From Streptomyces sp. SW4 (GTDB lineage Bacteria > Actinomycetota > Actinomycetes > Streptomycetales > Streptomycetaceae), in contig QKWM01000004.1 of the NCBI GenBank assembly GCA_003248315.1, forward strand, positions 1,922,001 to 1,986,000: DNA of 64,000 nucleotides. Reading direction: 5' to 3'. Numbering within the stretch: the first letter of the stretch is position 1; each line of letters starts with the position of its first letter. Shown one piece after another: positions 36,633-46,726 of this stretch. The notes below the pieces were generated by a model. It was not told the DNA's origin. It saw nothing but the letters and a program-made list of their open reading frames with translations, and searched no databases. The position numbers and the translations under genes were made by a program.

Positions 36633-37012
36633 GTGTCCCACGACAACACCCCCGCCAACACCCCCACCGGCATCCAGCGGATCGACACCTTCGACTGCGC
36701 CTGGTGCGGTCTGACCGTGACCGCCGTCGCCGCCGACGGCACACGGCGCAACCACTGCCCGTCCTGCCTGCACTCCCGGCACGTCCTCGACCACGTCGAG
36801 GGCGGTCCGAGCCGGTGCCACGGACGGATGTCCCGATCGCCATCGCGGTGCTGCGCACCGGTGACTGGATGGTCGTCCACCGCTGCGTCCGCTGCGACGA
36901 GCTCACCTCCAACCCCGTGTGCGCGGACGACAACCAGCTCATCCTCATGCGGATGGCCGTCCGGCCGCTCGCGCAGCCGCCGTTCCCGCTCGAAGCGTTC
37001 GGCACCCTCTGA
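36633..37012 (+). CDS. RNHCP-domain zinc-ribbon protein 1 (one frameshift)
   Basis: About 126 residues from GTG 36633, with AAGGAG eight bases upstream. Four Cys pairs suggest zinc ribbons: FDCAWCGLTV, the family name motif RRNHCPSCLHS, HRCVRCDEL, plus a Cys before GRM. The break near 36833 is repaired by one C (RCHGRMSPIAIAVLRTGDWMVVH). The RNHCP family is widespread in bacteria with unknown function. It is the first of two tandem paralogues. Confidence 0.88.
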
Positions 37013-37037
37013 CCGGGCCGGAAGGAGGAACCGCACC

Positions 37038-37460
37038 ATGCCCCGACACACCAGCGCACGCGGCCGGCGCCACCGGCGGCCACAGCGGCACAAGGACGTC
37101 CTGCACGGCCGGGGAGGACACCGGGCGCACGCCTTCCGCTGTGTGGACTGCCGCCTCGACGTCCCCGTGGACGCACCGGGCACCGCGCACCGCAACCACT
37201 GCCCGAACTGCCTGACCAGCCTCCACCTCGACCGCCGCACACCGGGCGACCGCGACTCCGACTGCCGTGGCCCGATGGAGGCGCTCGGCGTCTCGGCCCG
37301 GCCGGACGGCGAGTGGCTGATCGTCCACCAGTGCCGGTCCTGCGGCGAACTCAGCACCAACCGCACGGCCGGCGACGACAACGCCCTGGCACTCGTCCGT
37401 CTCGTGCTCAAACCGCTGGCGACGCCGGGCCTCGCCCGCCGCGCCCTGCTCACCCTGTGA
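37038..37460 (+). CDS. RNHCP-domain zinc-ribbon protein 2
   Basis: 140 residues, intact. ATG 37038 has GGAGGA upstream, 25 bp after the first paralogue. A basic Arg/His-rich N-terminus (about 30 residues) absent from copy 1 could bind nucleic acid. The core is AFRCVDCRLDVPVDAPGTAHRNHCPNCLTSLH, DCRGPMEALGVSARPDGEWLIVHQCRSCGELSTNRTAGDDN. The same cysteine pattern as copy 1 indicates an old duplication. The function is unknown. Confidence 0.88.
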   Translation: MPRHTSARGRRHRRPQRHKDVLHGRGGHRAHAFRCVDCRLDVPVDAPGTAHRNHCPNCLTSLHLDRRTPGDRDSDCRGPMEALGVSARPDGEWLIVHQCRSCGELSTNRTAGDDNALALVRLVLKPLATPGLARRALLTL

Positions 37461-37466
37461 GGCGCC

Positions 37467-37506
37467 CGCCGGCAGGGCGGCGACCGTCGTCGCTCCCCTG
37501 CCGGCG
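37467..37506. terminator. Bidirectional terminator between RNHCP2 and a response regulator
   Basis: CGCCGGCAGGG (37467-37477) pairs exactly with CCCTGCCGGCG (37496-37506), an 11-bp stem filling the gap between two convergent stop codons. Confidence 0.8.
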
Positions 37507-38172
37507 TCAGCCCGGCGTCACCAGGCGGGCCTCGTAGGCGAAGACGGCCGCCTGCGTCCGGTCCCTGAGGCCCAGCTTGACCAGGACTCTGCTCACATGG
37601 GTCTTGATCGTCGACTCGGCGACCACCAGACGCTCGGCGATCTCCGCGTTGGACAGCCCCTGCGCGATCAGCACCAGGACCTCCGTCTCCCGCTCGGTCA
37701 GGTCGCCGTAGGCCGCGTGCGCCGAGGGCATCGGACGGGGCGGCTCGGACATCTTCGAGAACTCGGTGATCAGCCGGCGGGTGACGGACGGCGCCAGCAG
37801 GGCCTCGCCGGACGCCACCACCCGGACCCCCTCGGCGAGCTGTCGCGCCGAGGCGTCCTTGAGGAGGAAACCGGACGCGCCGGCGCGCAGCGCCTGGTAC
37901 ACGTACTCGTCGAGGTCGAACGTGGTGAGCACCAGCACCTTCGCCGCGCCGTCGACCGCGACGATCTCCCGCGTCGCCTCGATGCCGTTCAGCTCCGGCA
38001 TGCGGATGTCCATGAGCACCACGTCCGGTGCCAGCTCCCGGACCTTCGCCACCGCCTCCCGCCCGTTGACCGCCTCGCCGACGACCTCGATGTCCGGCAT
38101 CGCGTTCAACAGGACCGAGAAGCCCTCCCGCACCATCATCTGGTCGTCGGCGACCAGCACCCGGATGGTCAT
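37507..38172 (-). CDS. NarL/LuxR-family response regulator 1
   Basis: 221 residues, intact. The receiver domain is VLVADDQMMVREGFSVLLN, with phosphoacceptor Asp in DVVLMDIRMPELNG and Lys in GFLLKDAS. The C-terminal LuxR helix-turn-helix is LTERETEVLVLIAQGLSNAEIAERLVVAESTIKTHVSRVLVKLGL. Its ATG overlaps the kinase stop (ATGA), so it is co-translated with its cognate sensor. Close paralogue of the regulator at 39722-40404. Confidence 0.96.
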   Translation of the reverse strand: MTIRVLVADDQMMVREGFSVLLNAMPDIEVVGEAVNGREAVAKVRELAPDVVLMDIRMPELNGIEATREIVAVDGAAKVLVLTTFDLDEYVYQALRAGASGFLLKDASARQLAEGVRVVASGEALLAPSVTRRLITEFSKMSEPPRPMPSAHAAYGDLTERETEVLVLIAQGLSNAEIAERLVVAESTIKTHVSRVLVKLGLRDRTQAAVFAYEARLVTPG

Positions 38173-39518
38173 GCGGCACCCTCGACCGGATCGGCCGTGA
38201 CCGGCAGGAACACCGTCACCTCGTACCCTCCCTCGGCCGTCGGGCCGGCCGTCATGGCGCCGTCGAGCATCGCCACCCGCTCCCGCATGCCGGTGATGCC
38301 GTGCCCGGCGCCCGGCGAGGGCTTGACGAGGGACGGCTCGGGCACCGGGCCGTTGACCACGCGCAGGCCCAGACCGCCGAGAACATGGGACACCTCCACC
38401 CGGGCCGTCGCCCCGGGCGCGTGCCGCAGGGTGTTGCTGAGGGCCTCCTGCACGATCCGGTACGCCGACAGCTCCACGCCCGGCGGCAGCTCGCGCACCG
38501 CGCCGGTCACCGTCTTCTCCACCGTCAGGCCGGCGTCCCGCACGTTGCCGAGCAGCGCGTCGAGGTCGGCCAGGGTGGGCTGCGGGGCGTCCGGGGCCTC
38601 GTAGTCCTCGGCGCGGACCACGCCCAGGACGCGGCGCAGCTCGGTGAGGGCCGCCACCGCGTTCTCCCGGATGGTGGCGAAGGCGCGCTCCAGCTCCTCC
38701 GGGGGGTTCTCCACCCGGTACGGCGCGGCCTCCGCCTGGATGGCGACCACCGACATGTGGTGCGCGACCACGTCGTGCAGCTCGCGGGCGATGGTGGTGC
38801 GCTCCTCCAGCAGCGTGCGCCGGGACCGCTCGTGCTCGGTCACCGTCCGCTGGGCCGTCACCTCCTGCCGGGCCTCCCGGCGGACGTGCCGGACGGCGAC
38901 GGCCAGCAGCGCGAGGGCCGACAGCAGCAGCATCGGCGCGGAGGTGTGGTACCCGCCGTCGCCGAGAAGCGTCTCGACGAGGAAGGCGTACACGGCGGTC
39001 AGCACCCACATCCACGCCGCCGCGCGCGGCCGGGTGCGTATGGCCACGATCACCAGCACCGTCAGATGGCAGATGAACGCGCCGGGAGTCCACGGCCATT
39101 CGGTGAAGCTGCCGTCGACGGCCCCCACCACGGGTGTCGCCGCCATCGACAGCCAGAAGGCCCCGACCGGCCGGACCAGCGTGGCCAGCACCGGGATCGC
39201 GCACAGCAGGCCGCTCAGCAGGGCCGGCGGGCCGTCGATCGAGCCGACGGCCACGGAGCCGCCGAACAGGGCGACGAGGGCGGCGGCCACCACCAGCGCC
39301 TGCGGCAGCCGGGCCGCGTGCGACCGCAGGCGGCCGGGGAGCCGGCGGGTCAGCGGACCGTCCGTCGCCATGGGCGGCAGCGGGCGGTAGGCGAAGGCGT
39401 CGTGGAACAGGTCCTGGCGCAGGCCCCGCAGGGCGTCCATGGCCAGCCGGTACTCGGGGCTGCGCGGCGCGCCCCCGGCGCCCGGGGGCGCGGTCCGCAT
39501 CTGGGTCGTCTCGGTCAC
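38169..39518 (-). CDS. Two-component sensor histidine kinase 1 (HisKA_3)
   Basis: 449 residues, intact. The N-terminus has about five to six transmembrane helices. The dimerisation helix has the phospho-His in LLEERTTIARELHDVVAHHMSVVAIQAE, and the ATPase domain has YRIVQEALSNTLRHAPG (N box) and GHGITGMRERVAML (G box). There is no extracellular sensor domain, so it is an intramembrane-type sensor. It is paired with response regulator 1; the signal is unknown. Confidence 0.95.
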   Translation of the reverse strand: MTETTQMRTAPPGAGGAPRSPEYRLAMDALRGLRQDLFHDAFAYRPLPPMATDGPLTRRLPGRLRSHAARLPQALVVAAALVALFGGSVAVGSIDGPPALLSGLLCAIPVLATLVRPVGAFWLSMAATPVVGAVDGSFTEWPWTPGAFICHLTVLVIVAIRTRPRAAAWMWVLTAVYAFLVETLLGDGGYHTSAPMLLLSALALLAVAVRHVRREARQEVTAQRTVTEHERSRRTLLEERTTIARELHDVVAHHMSVVAIQAEAAPYRVENPPEELERAFATIRENAVAALTELRRVLGVVRAEDYEAPDAPQPTLADLDALLGNVRDAGLTVEKTVTGAVRELPPGVELSAYRIVQEALSNTLRHAPGATARVEVSHVLGGLGLRVVNGPVPEPSLVKPSPGAGHGITGMRERVAMLDGAMTAGPTAEGGYEVTVFLPVTADPVEGAA

Positions 39519-39721
39519 GTCCGCAACGGTAGGCGGAGCCGGCCACCGGGGTCGTCACCAGTGAGAGGGGTCCTTCCGGGTCCGTCTCAGGTACTACGCG
39601 TACCGGTCCGGCGCCCGTCGGCGGCGGGCGGCGCGCCCCGGCCGGCGTCGGGGCACCCGCCCCGGACTCACCGCACCCCGACCCGGCCGCCCCCCGCCCC
39701 GGCCGCACCGCACCCCCGGCC

Positions 39722-40404
39722 TCAGTACCCGAGGGCCGCACCAGCCCCGACTCGTAGGCGAACACCGCCGCCTGGGTGCGGTCCCTCAGCCCCAGCTTGA
39801 CCAGGATGCGGCCCACATGGGTCTTCACCGTCTGCTCGGCCACGACGAGCCGCTCGGCGATCTCCGCGTTCGACAGGCCCTGCGCGATCAGGGCCAGCAC
39901 CTCCGTCTCCCGCTCGGTCAGGTCGCCGACGCGGTCCTTCAGCGGGGCGCGCGGTCTGTCGTGGATGCGGGAGAACTCGGTGATCAGCCGCCGGGTGACG
40001 CCGGGCGCGAGCAGCGCGTCCCCGGCCGCGACCACCCGGACCGCCTCGGCGAGCTGTTCCGCGGAGGCGTCCTTGAGCAGGAACCCGGAGGCGCCGGCGA
40101 GCAGCGCCTCGTACACGTACTCGTCGAGGTCGAAGGTGGTGAGCACCAGCACCCGGATGCCGGGGTTCGCCGCGATGATGCGGCGGGTGGCCTCGATGCC
40201 GCCCAGCTCCGGCATGCGGATGTCCATCAGGACGACGTCGGGGGAGAGTTCGGCGACCTTGGCGACGGCGTCCAGCCCGTCCACGGCCTGGCCGATCACC
40301 TCGATGTCGGGCTGGGTGTTGAGCAGCACCGTGAAACCCTGCCGGACCATCTGCTGGTCGTCGGCGATCACCACGCGGATCACGCCGGGGCTGCCGCTCG
40401 TCAT
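39722..40404 (-). CDS. NarL/LuxR-family response regulator 2 (stop masked by a deletion)
   Basis: About 227 residues. VVIADDQQMVRQGFTVLLNTQPDIEV, Asp in DVVLMDIRMPELGG, LuxR domain LTERETEVLALIAQGLSNAEIAERLVVAEQTVKTHVGRILVKLGL. As given, the frame runs on past its end. Adding one G near 39731 gives RPSGY and a TGA at 39724-39722, a normal length. The run-on otherwise joins it to response regulator 1 as a false 965-codon frame. Starts with ATG 40404, overlapping the kinase stop at 40401. A 203-bp gap follows before kinase 1. Confidence 0.92.
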
Positions 40405-41748
40405 GCGCCGTCCTCGGGGTAGTAGTGGATGCTCGGGTCGTCGGGAGGGGGCGGTTCGGTGGCGTCGGCGGGCAGGAACGCGCAGACCTGGTAGCCGCCG
40501 TCCGGCAGGGAGTGCGCGGTCAGCGTGCCGCCGAGCATCGCCACCCGCTCCCGCATGCCGAGCAGCCCGTGCCCCGCCCCCTGCGAGGGCGGCGCCGGCC
40601 GCACCGGCGGGTGTTGACGACCTCCACGCGCACTCCGGTCGGCAGGTGCGTGAGGTGGACCCAGGCGCGGGCGCCCGGCGCGTGTCTGAGCACGTTGCTC
40701 AGCGCCTCCTGCACGATCCGGTACGCCGACAGCTCGACGCCGGGCGGCAGCGGCCGCCGGGTGCCGCTGGTCTCGGTGGTCACGGTGAGGCCCGCCGCCC
40801 GGGTGTTCTCCACCAGGGTGTCCAGCCGGTCGAGGGTGGGCTGCGGGGCGTGCGGGGCGGTGTCCGTGCCGGGTGTGCCGGGCGCGTCGAGCGGCTCGCC
40901 GGTCTCCGGGTGCTCGGAGCGCAGCACGCCCAGGACCCGGCGCAGCTCCGTCAGCGCCTCCAGCGCGTTCTGCCGGATGCCCGCCAGGTTCTCCTTCAGC
41001 TCCTGCGGCGGGTCCTGCACGAGGTGCGGGGCGACCTGGGCCTGGATGGAGATCACGGACATGTGGTGGGCGACCACGTCGTGCAGCTCGCGGGCGATGC
41101 GGCTGCGCTCCTCCAGCAGGGTGCGCCGGGCGCGCTCCTCGGCGGTCAGCGACGTCTGCTGCACCAGCTGTGCGCGGGCCTCCCGGCGTCCGCGCAGGGC
41201 GACGCCCAGCAGGACGGCGACGGCGAACAGGGCGACGGCCAGCTGCCCGGTGGGCTGGTAGTCCAGCCCGCCGATCAGTCCCTGGAGGACGTAGGTGACC
41301 AGGGCGGTCACCCCCAGGGCCTCCACCGCGACCCGGGTGCGCACGCGCAGGGCGAGCAGGAGCAGGACGACCAGGTGGGCGATCAGCCCGGCCGAGGTCC
41401 AGGGCCAGGTGAACGCGTCGTCGCCGGACTCCATCCGGGAGCGCACCGCGAGGGACCCGACCACGGTGGCCGCCAGCGTCACCCACCAGGCGAGGACCGG
41501 ACGCCACAGGGCGAGCACCATCCCGCCCGCCTGGCCGACGGCGATCAGGAAGGCGAACCCGGGGTCCAGCCGGCCGTGGTCGCCGAGCTGGGCGGAGTCG
41601 CCCAGCAGCACGCCCAGGGCCGCGAGGCACACGATGCCGTGCGGCAGCCAGCGCAGCCATGTGGACGGCGGCAGCGGGTCCGTCCGCGCGGTCCACAGGT
41701 CGTCGCGCAGTATCCGCATCCGGCGCGCGAGGCCGCTCCCCTGGTCAT
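40401..41748 (-). CDS. Two-component sensor histidine kinase 2 (HisKA_3, frameshifted)
   Basis: About 449 residues. Five to six transmembrane helices, then LLEERSRIARELHDVVAHHMSVISIQAQ (phospho-His), YRIVQEALSNVLRHAPG and GHGLLGMRERVAML. The break near 40612 interrupts the ATP-binding domain (VEVVNTRPP). I place the start at ATG 41748, which shares a base with the stop of the upstream acyltransferase (TGATG) and joins the rest after one base is restored near 41722; ATG 41719 is in frame without repair. Paralogous to kinase 1. Confidence 0.9.
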
Positions 41749-42963
41749 CACGCCCCCACCCTAGGCTCCGGCCCGCGAGGTGTCCCGGCGCGACCGGGGC
41801 GGCGGGGGCGATGGGTGCGCACGACGTGGGAGCGGCGCCGGCCGCCGCCCCGCTCGGCGGGGTGGAAGGCCACCCAGCACCCGGCCAGGACCAGGGCGAA
41901 CACCGGGAGCCAGGCCAGGCGGGCCGCGACCCAGCCCGGGCCGTCGGGGAGCGTGTGCAGGCCGGGGAGACGGCCGGCGAGGAGGCCGGTGGCCGTGGTC
42001 GCCATCAGGGCCGTCTGGTGCCACAGGAAGATCGTCATCGCGGAGAGGTTGGCGAGCGCCACCGCCGCCCAGACCCCCGGCCGGCGCATGAGGCGGCGCA
42101 GCGGTTCCCGCAGCAGCAGGGCGAGGCCGCACTGGGCCAGGCCGAAGGTGACGGCGGCCAGCGTCGGCGGGTCGAGGTTGGACACCGCGACGCCGGGGAC
42201 GCCGACCATCGACGCCGGGTATCCCGCCCCCGCGACGAGCACCGCGGTCGCCGCCACACCGCCGGTGAGCAGGACCCAGCCCGCGCGGCGGTCCGGTTCC
42301 CGCGGGTCCAGGCGGCGCCGAGGGTGTAGGGGACCAGCCAGCCGGCGGCGACGTTGACCCAGCCCAGCCAGGAGGGGGCGCCGAGACCGAAACGCAGCAG
42401 GTCGACATGGAGGACGACGGCGAGCGGCCACAGCGGGTGCAGCCGGCTCAGCAGCGGGGTCGCCGCCGTCAGCGCGGCGAAGACCAGCAGGAACCACAGC
42501 GGGGACAGGGCCAGTTTCACCAGGGTGTGGACGGTCCCGGAGTCCGCGCCCGTCCGGATCAGCAGGGCCGCCGTCACCGTCCACAGGGCGAGGAGGGCGG
42601 CGGCGGGGCGGAACAGCCGGGACAGCCGGGCGGTCAGCCAGCGGCGGTAGGTGGTGCCGCGGGCGCGGGCCGCCGCGTAACCCGGGTGGCGACATGGCCG
42701 CCGACCAGGAAGAACACGGCGAGGGTCTGGAAGAGCCAGGAGACCGGGGCCAGCCAGGGCATGTCCCGCAGCGGGCTGGCCGCGTGCAGCCCGCCGCCGT
42801 CGGCGACCAGGGCGGTCACCAGCCAGTGTCCGAGGACCACGCCGAGGATGGCGGCGGCGCGCAGGGCGTCGACGGACCGGTCCCGGTCCACCGGGGTGGC
42901 GGCGTCGATCCGGGCGGCGGCACGGCGCAGGGCGTGCCGGGGTGTTCGTGCCAGGTCAGTCAC
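41748..42963 (-). CDS. Acyltransferase 3 / OafA-like membrane protein (frameshifted)
   Basis: About 405 residues with about ten transmembrane helices. The conserved start RDRSVDALRAAAILGVVLGHWLVTAL contains the family's catalytic-type His. Further on are WLFQTLAVFFLVGGHVATR, SPLWFLLVFAALTAATPLLSRLHPLWPL and a late TIFLWHQTALMATTATGLL with the second conserved His. It transfers acyl groups to a surface or secreted glycan or lipid. Breaks lie near 42680 and 42305. It overlaps both neighbours (8 bp with the hydrolase upstream, 1 bp with kinase 2 downstream), so sensor and enzyme may share one mRNA. Confidence 0.85.
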
Positions 42964-43895
42964 GGGTCACCTCCGCGGTCTCGCCCAGGACGATCCGGGC
43001 CAGGTTGGTCAGGGAGACGGAGCCGGGGTCGAAGTAGTTGCTGTGGCCGCCCGTGCCCGCGTCGAAGACCCGGGCGCCGAACGCCGGGGAGACCGGGTCG
43101 GTGCCGAAGCCGACGGTGGTGCCGAACAGGTCCACGCGGACGTGCGGCACGTGCTCCACCCAGTCGTCGTCGCCGCGGGCCGCCCAGACCCGGGCGTCGG
43201 TGCCCAGCGCGGCGGCGGTGTCCGCGCCGGTGCCGGGGCTGCCGAGCAGGGCGATGTCGGTGACGTCCAGGCCGGTGGCGGCGCGGGCGCAGACGACCGA
43301 GCCGTAGGAGTGGCACAGCAGGGACAGGTGCGCGCCGGGGCCGGCGACCGTGTGCAGGGAGCGGACCAGGGCGCGCAGCCGCGGCGCGGCGAGGTCGGCC
43401 CGGCCGGTCGTGGTGACGGCGGTGCCGACCGTGTCCGGCGTCTCGTAGCCCAGCCAGGCCACGACCGCCGTGCGGGTGCCCTCCGGGGCCTCGGCGGCGA
43501 GTCGCCGGTGCAGGGCGAGCGCGGCGTCGCGGAACCGGCCGTAGGTGTCCAGGCCGGTGTCGGAGCCGGGCACGAGGACGGCGACGCGGTCGGCGCGGGC
43601 GAGGTCGCCGAAGACCTCCGTGGCCCGGCCGGCGCCCCGGCCGTCGAAGGCCAGCAGGTGCCGGGCCGGGGCGGCCAGCTCACGGTCGGCGGCGGCCCGG
43701 TGGCGGTCGCCGTGGGCGGCGGCCATCCGGGCTGCCTCGGCGGCGTTGGCCCGGTTGGCCGCGTACGTCGACGCCAGCGTCGCCGCCGTCACCGGAGCGG
43801 ACGCGGCCGGGGCGGGGCGGGTATCTCGGGCCGCGCGGCGGCGGAGAGGGGGAACACCACCGCACCGGCGATGACCCCGCCAGCAGGGTGCGCAT
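42956..43895 (-). CDS. DUF1023-type alpha/beta hydrolase with signal sequence (start uncertain)
   Basis: From ATG 43895 the repaired reading MRTLLAGVIAGAVVFPLSAAA looks like a signal or anchor helix, so I prefer this start. An alternative frame opens at ATG 44107 with an Arg/Gly-repeat leader that I doubt. The core has VFGDLARADRVAVLVPGSDTGLDTYGRF and the nucleophile Ser in LLCHSYGSVV, with Asp/His region DDDWVEHVPHV and GGHSNYFDPGS. DUF1023 proteins are usually secreted or surface esterase-like enzymes. Breaks near 43832 and 43880. Confidence 0.8.
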
Positions 43896-44270
43896 CCCTC
43901 GCCCGGCGCGCGTCCCGCGCCCGGTGAACGCCGTTCGCCAGATGGACGCCGTTCGCCCGGTGGACGTCCCCCGCTCGGAGACCGCCCCTCGCCCCGTGAC
44001 CGCCCCTCGCCCCTCGCCCGTCCCTCGCCCCGCGACCGCCCTCGCCCGGTGTGCCGGCGGTGCTGCTGCCACTGCCGGCGGCGGCCCGCCGTCCCCCGCA
44101 CCATCACCGTTTCCCTTCCGGCGGCCCGCCCATCGGGCCCCCACGGAAGGGAAGTTACGGAGCGCGCACCCTCGCTCGCGTCACGCCAGGGAGCTCACCT
44201 GCGAAGTAGCTCTCAGGTATTACGGGTACGACAAGGGCGGCCGGGCGGCGCCCGACGAGTCCCACAAGCC

Positions 44271-44372
44271 GCCGGCATCAGGCCGCCGGCAGACCAGCAT
44301 CAGACCGACGGCAGACCGGCATCAGACCGACGGCAGACCGGATCCAGACCGGATCCAGACCGGCGTCGAGCG
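44271..44372. repeat. Approximately 21-bp tandem repeat downstream of the formamidase candidate
   Basis: About five copies of GGCAGACCGGCATCAGACCGA, degenerating to GGATCCAGACC units, ending just before the stop codon at 44388. The region 43896-44387 otherwise holds no gene that I can support. Confidence 0.8.
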
Positions 44373-44387
44373 GACGGCGGACCGGCG

Positions 44388-45325
44388 TCACCACGCCAGT
44401 TGGGCGATCTCCTCCGCCACCACCGCGCAGGCGTCCGCGGCCGGATCGATCAGCGGATAGTGGCCGACGTCCTCCAGCAGGGTCACGCCCACCACCTCCC
44501 CGGCCCTGGCCGCCGCGTCCGCGTACGCCTCGGCGACCGCCTGCGGCACCTCGACGTCGTCCCGGCCCTGGACTAGCGTGGTCGCGATCCCGGTGGGGAG
44601 CAGCAGCGCGGGGTCCGCGTACGGCCGGCGCCCGTCGAACAGCTCCGCGCCGCCGAGCAGTTGCCGCGCCGCACCGCCGCACACGCCCAGCTCGTCGGCG
44701 AGGGCGAGGTCCGCGATCGGCGCGAGCGCGACGACGCCGCGCAGCGGAGTGGGGCGGCCGGCGTGCCAGGGGGAACCGGCGGGCAGCACGTGCCGGGCCG
44801 CCGCCCACAGCGCCAGGTGCCCGCCCGCCGAGTGGCCGGTGAGCACGGTGCGCCGCGGGTCGGCCTGCGGCAGGTGCTCCCGTACGAGCGCGGGCAGCGC
44901 GTCGAGGGCGGCGGCCACGTCGTCGAAGGTCTCGGGCCAGCGCCCGGCGACCGGAGCCCCGCCGCGCCGTCGGCCGCCGTCGCCCGCGCCGGTACTCCAC
45001 GCTGGCCACCGCGAACCCGCGGCGGGCCAGGAACGCGGCGAAGGGGCTGATGTGCCGCCGGTCGTACGGCGCACGCCAGGCACCGCCGTGCAGGACGACG
45101 ACCACGGGCGCGGGGCCGCCCGGGCCGGCCACCGCGCGGGGGACGTAGAAGTCGATCACCTGGTCGGGGTGGTCGCCGTACGCGGCGGTGACGTCGGGGT
45201 CGGCCGCGGGGTGCGAGAGGAGCGACGTCTCCTCCGCGGCGTTCCGCGCGGCGGCGTCCCCCTGCTCCGGGCGGCGTGCCCGGCCCCACGGCGGCGTGCC
45301 CCGGCTCTGCGGCGGCGTCCGGCAT
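44388..45325 (-). CDS. Alpha/beta hydrolase, kynurenine formamidase candidate (frameshifted)
   Basis: About 312 residues. The oxyanion motif is VVVVLHGGAWRAPYDRRHISPFAAFLARRGFAVASVEY, the nucleophile Ser is in TVLTGHSAGGHLALWAA, the Asp is in LVQGRDDVEVP and the His is in LEDVGHYPLIDP. This esterase class includes the animal-type arylformamidases. It lies next to kynureninase and tryptophan 2,3-dioxygenase on the same strand, where the only missing step is N-formylkynurenine hydrolysis, so that function is inferred. Breaks near 45262 and 44985. The 206 bp upstream holds a possible promoter; no other gene is supported. Confidence 0.75.
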
Positions 45326-45531
45326 GCTCCAACCTCTCAGCGTTGTAACCGTGTTGGTGGGCCAGAGAAGGAAATCGGCCGATGGCGGGACGGTACCAGG
45401 CCGGTGACGTGCGCGGACACGCCGATGTCACGCTGGGTGAGTCCGGAAACGGCCGCCGGCCGCCCGCTCACCGCACACGCCCCGGCACCGCCCGGCCCGG
45501 CACCGGCCCTCAGCCCCGGCACCGCCCCCGG

Positions 45532-46726
45532 CTACCCCAGCACCTCCCCAGCACCCGTGCCGCCAGTTCCACGTCCGCGAAGCCGACGTACAGCGGGGTG
45601 AAGCCGAAGCGCAGGACGTCCGGGTGGCGGAAGTCGCCGACCACCCGCGCTCGATCAGCCGCTTCATCACGTCCCCGGCGCCCTCGCAGCGCAGGGCGAT
45701 CTGGCTGCCGCGCTCGGCGTGGGCGAGCGGCGTGACGCACTCCACCCGGCCCTCGGGCACGTACTGGGCCACGCACCTCAGGAAGAAATCGGTCAGCGCC
45801 AGCGACTTGGCCCGCACCGCCTCCAGCGACACCCCGTCCCACACGTCCAGGGCCGCCTCCAGCGCGAGCATGGAGAGGATGTCCGGGGTGCCGACGCGAC
45901 CGCGCGGCGCACCGGAGGCCGGGGCGTAGGCGGGCGCCATCCCGAACGGCTCGGCGTGCGAGTTCCAGCCGGGCAGCGGCGAGTCGAAGCGGTCCTGGAG
46001 AGCGGCCCGCACGTACAGGTACGCGGGCGAACCGGGCCCGCCGTTGAGGTACTTGTAGGTACAGCCGACCGCCAGGTCCACGCCGTGCTCGTCCAGCCCG
46101 ACGGGCAGCGCGCCCGCGCTGTGGCACAGGTCCCAGACGGCGTGGGCGCCCGCCGCGTGCACGGCGGCCGTGAGGCCGGGCAGGTCGTGCAGCCGGCCGG
46201 TGCGGTAGTCGACGTGGTTGAGCAGGACGGCGGCGGTGCGGTCCCCGAGCGCCGACGGCACCTCGGCGGGCGTGACCGGCCGCAGCGCGCACCCCGTCAT
46301 CCGGGCGGCGGACTCGGCGATGTACCCGTCCGTGGGGAAGGTGGTGGCGTCGACCAGGATCTCGTCCCGGCCCGCGCCGTCCCGCTCCCGGGCCATCCGC
46401 ACGGCGGCCACGACGGCCTTGAAGACGTTGACGCTGGTGGAGTCGCCGACCACGATCTGCCCGGGAGCCGCGCCCACCAGGGGGGCGATCCGGTCGCCGA
46501 TCCGCTCGGGCGCGGTCCACCAGCCGCTCTCCTCCCAGGACCGGATGCGCAGCTCGCCCCACTGGCGGCGGACGACGTCCTCGACCGCGCCGGGGACGGC
46601 GGCGGGCAGCGCGCCGAGCGAGTTGCCGTCCAGGTAGACCACGTCGTCGAGGACGAACCTGTCGCGCAGCCCGCGCAGCTCGTCGGCCGCGTCCAGTTTC
46701 TCCGCGGCGGCACTCAGCTCAGACAT
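45532..46726 (-). CDS. kynU: Kynureninase (frameshifted)
   Basis: About 399 residues. It cleaves kynurenine to anthranilate and alanine with PLP. Signatures are VVYLDGNSLGALP, ESGWWTAPERIGDRIAPLVGA, DSTSVNVFKAVVAAVRM, LLNHVDYRTG, WDLCHSAGALPV with PLP-contacting residues, the Schiff-base Lys in VGCTYKYLNGGPGSPAYLYV and GWNSHAEPFGM. Breaks near 45650 (VVGDFRHPDVLRFGFTPLY follows) and 45553; repair of the latter gives a TAG stop at 45532. Its start overlaps the dioxygenase stop by eight bases. Confidence 0.95.

Noticed and set aside
37507..40404. A 965-codon open frame joining two response regulators through antisense-like sequence
   Set aside because: The middle is another frame of histidine kinase 1. 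A single missing G near 39731 removes the natural stop (RPSGY then TGA) of response regulator 2. It is a frameshift artefact, not a double-regulator fusion.
43680..44144. Arg/Gly-repeat N-terminal extension of the DUF1023 hydrolase
   Set aside because: After repair, the ATG at 43895 begins with a normal signal-like helix, and the upstream repeat-rich leader has shadow composition. I kept the shorter start.
45337..45522. A 61-codon minus-strand frame between kynureninase and the hydrolase
   Set aside because: It has no ribosome binding site or family resemblance and overlaps the likely promoter of the hydrolase.
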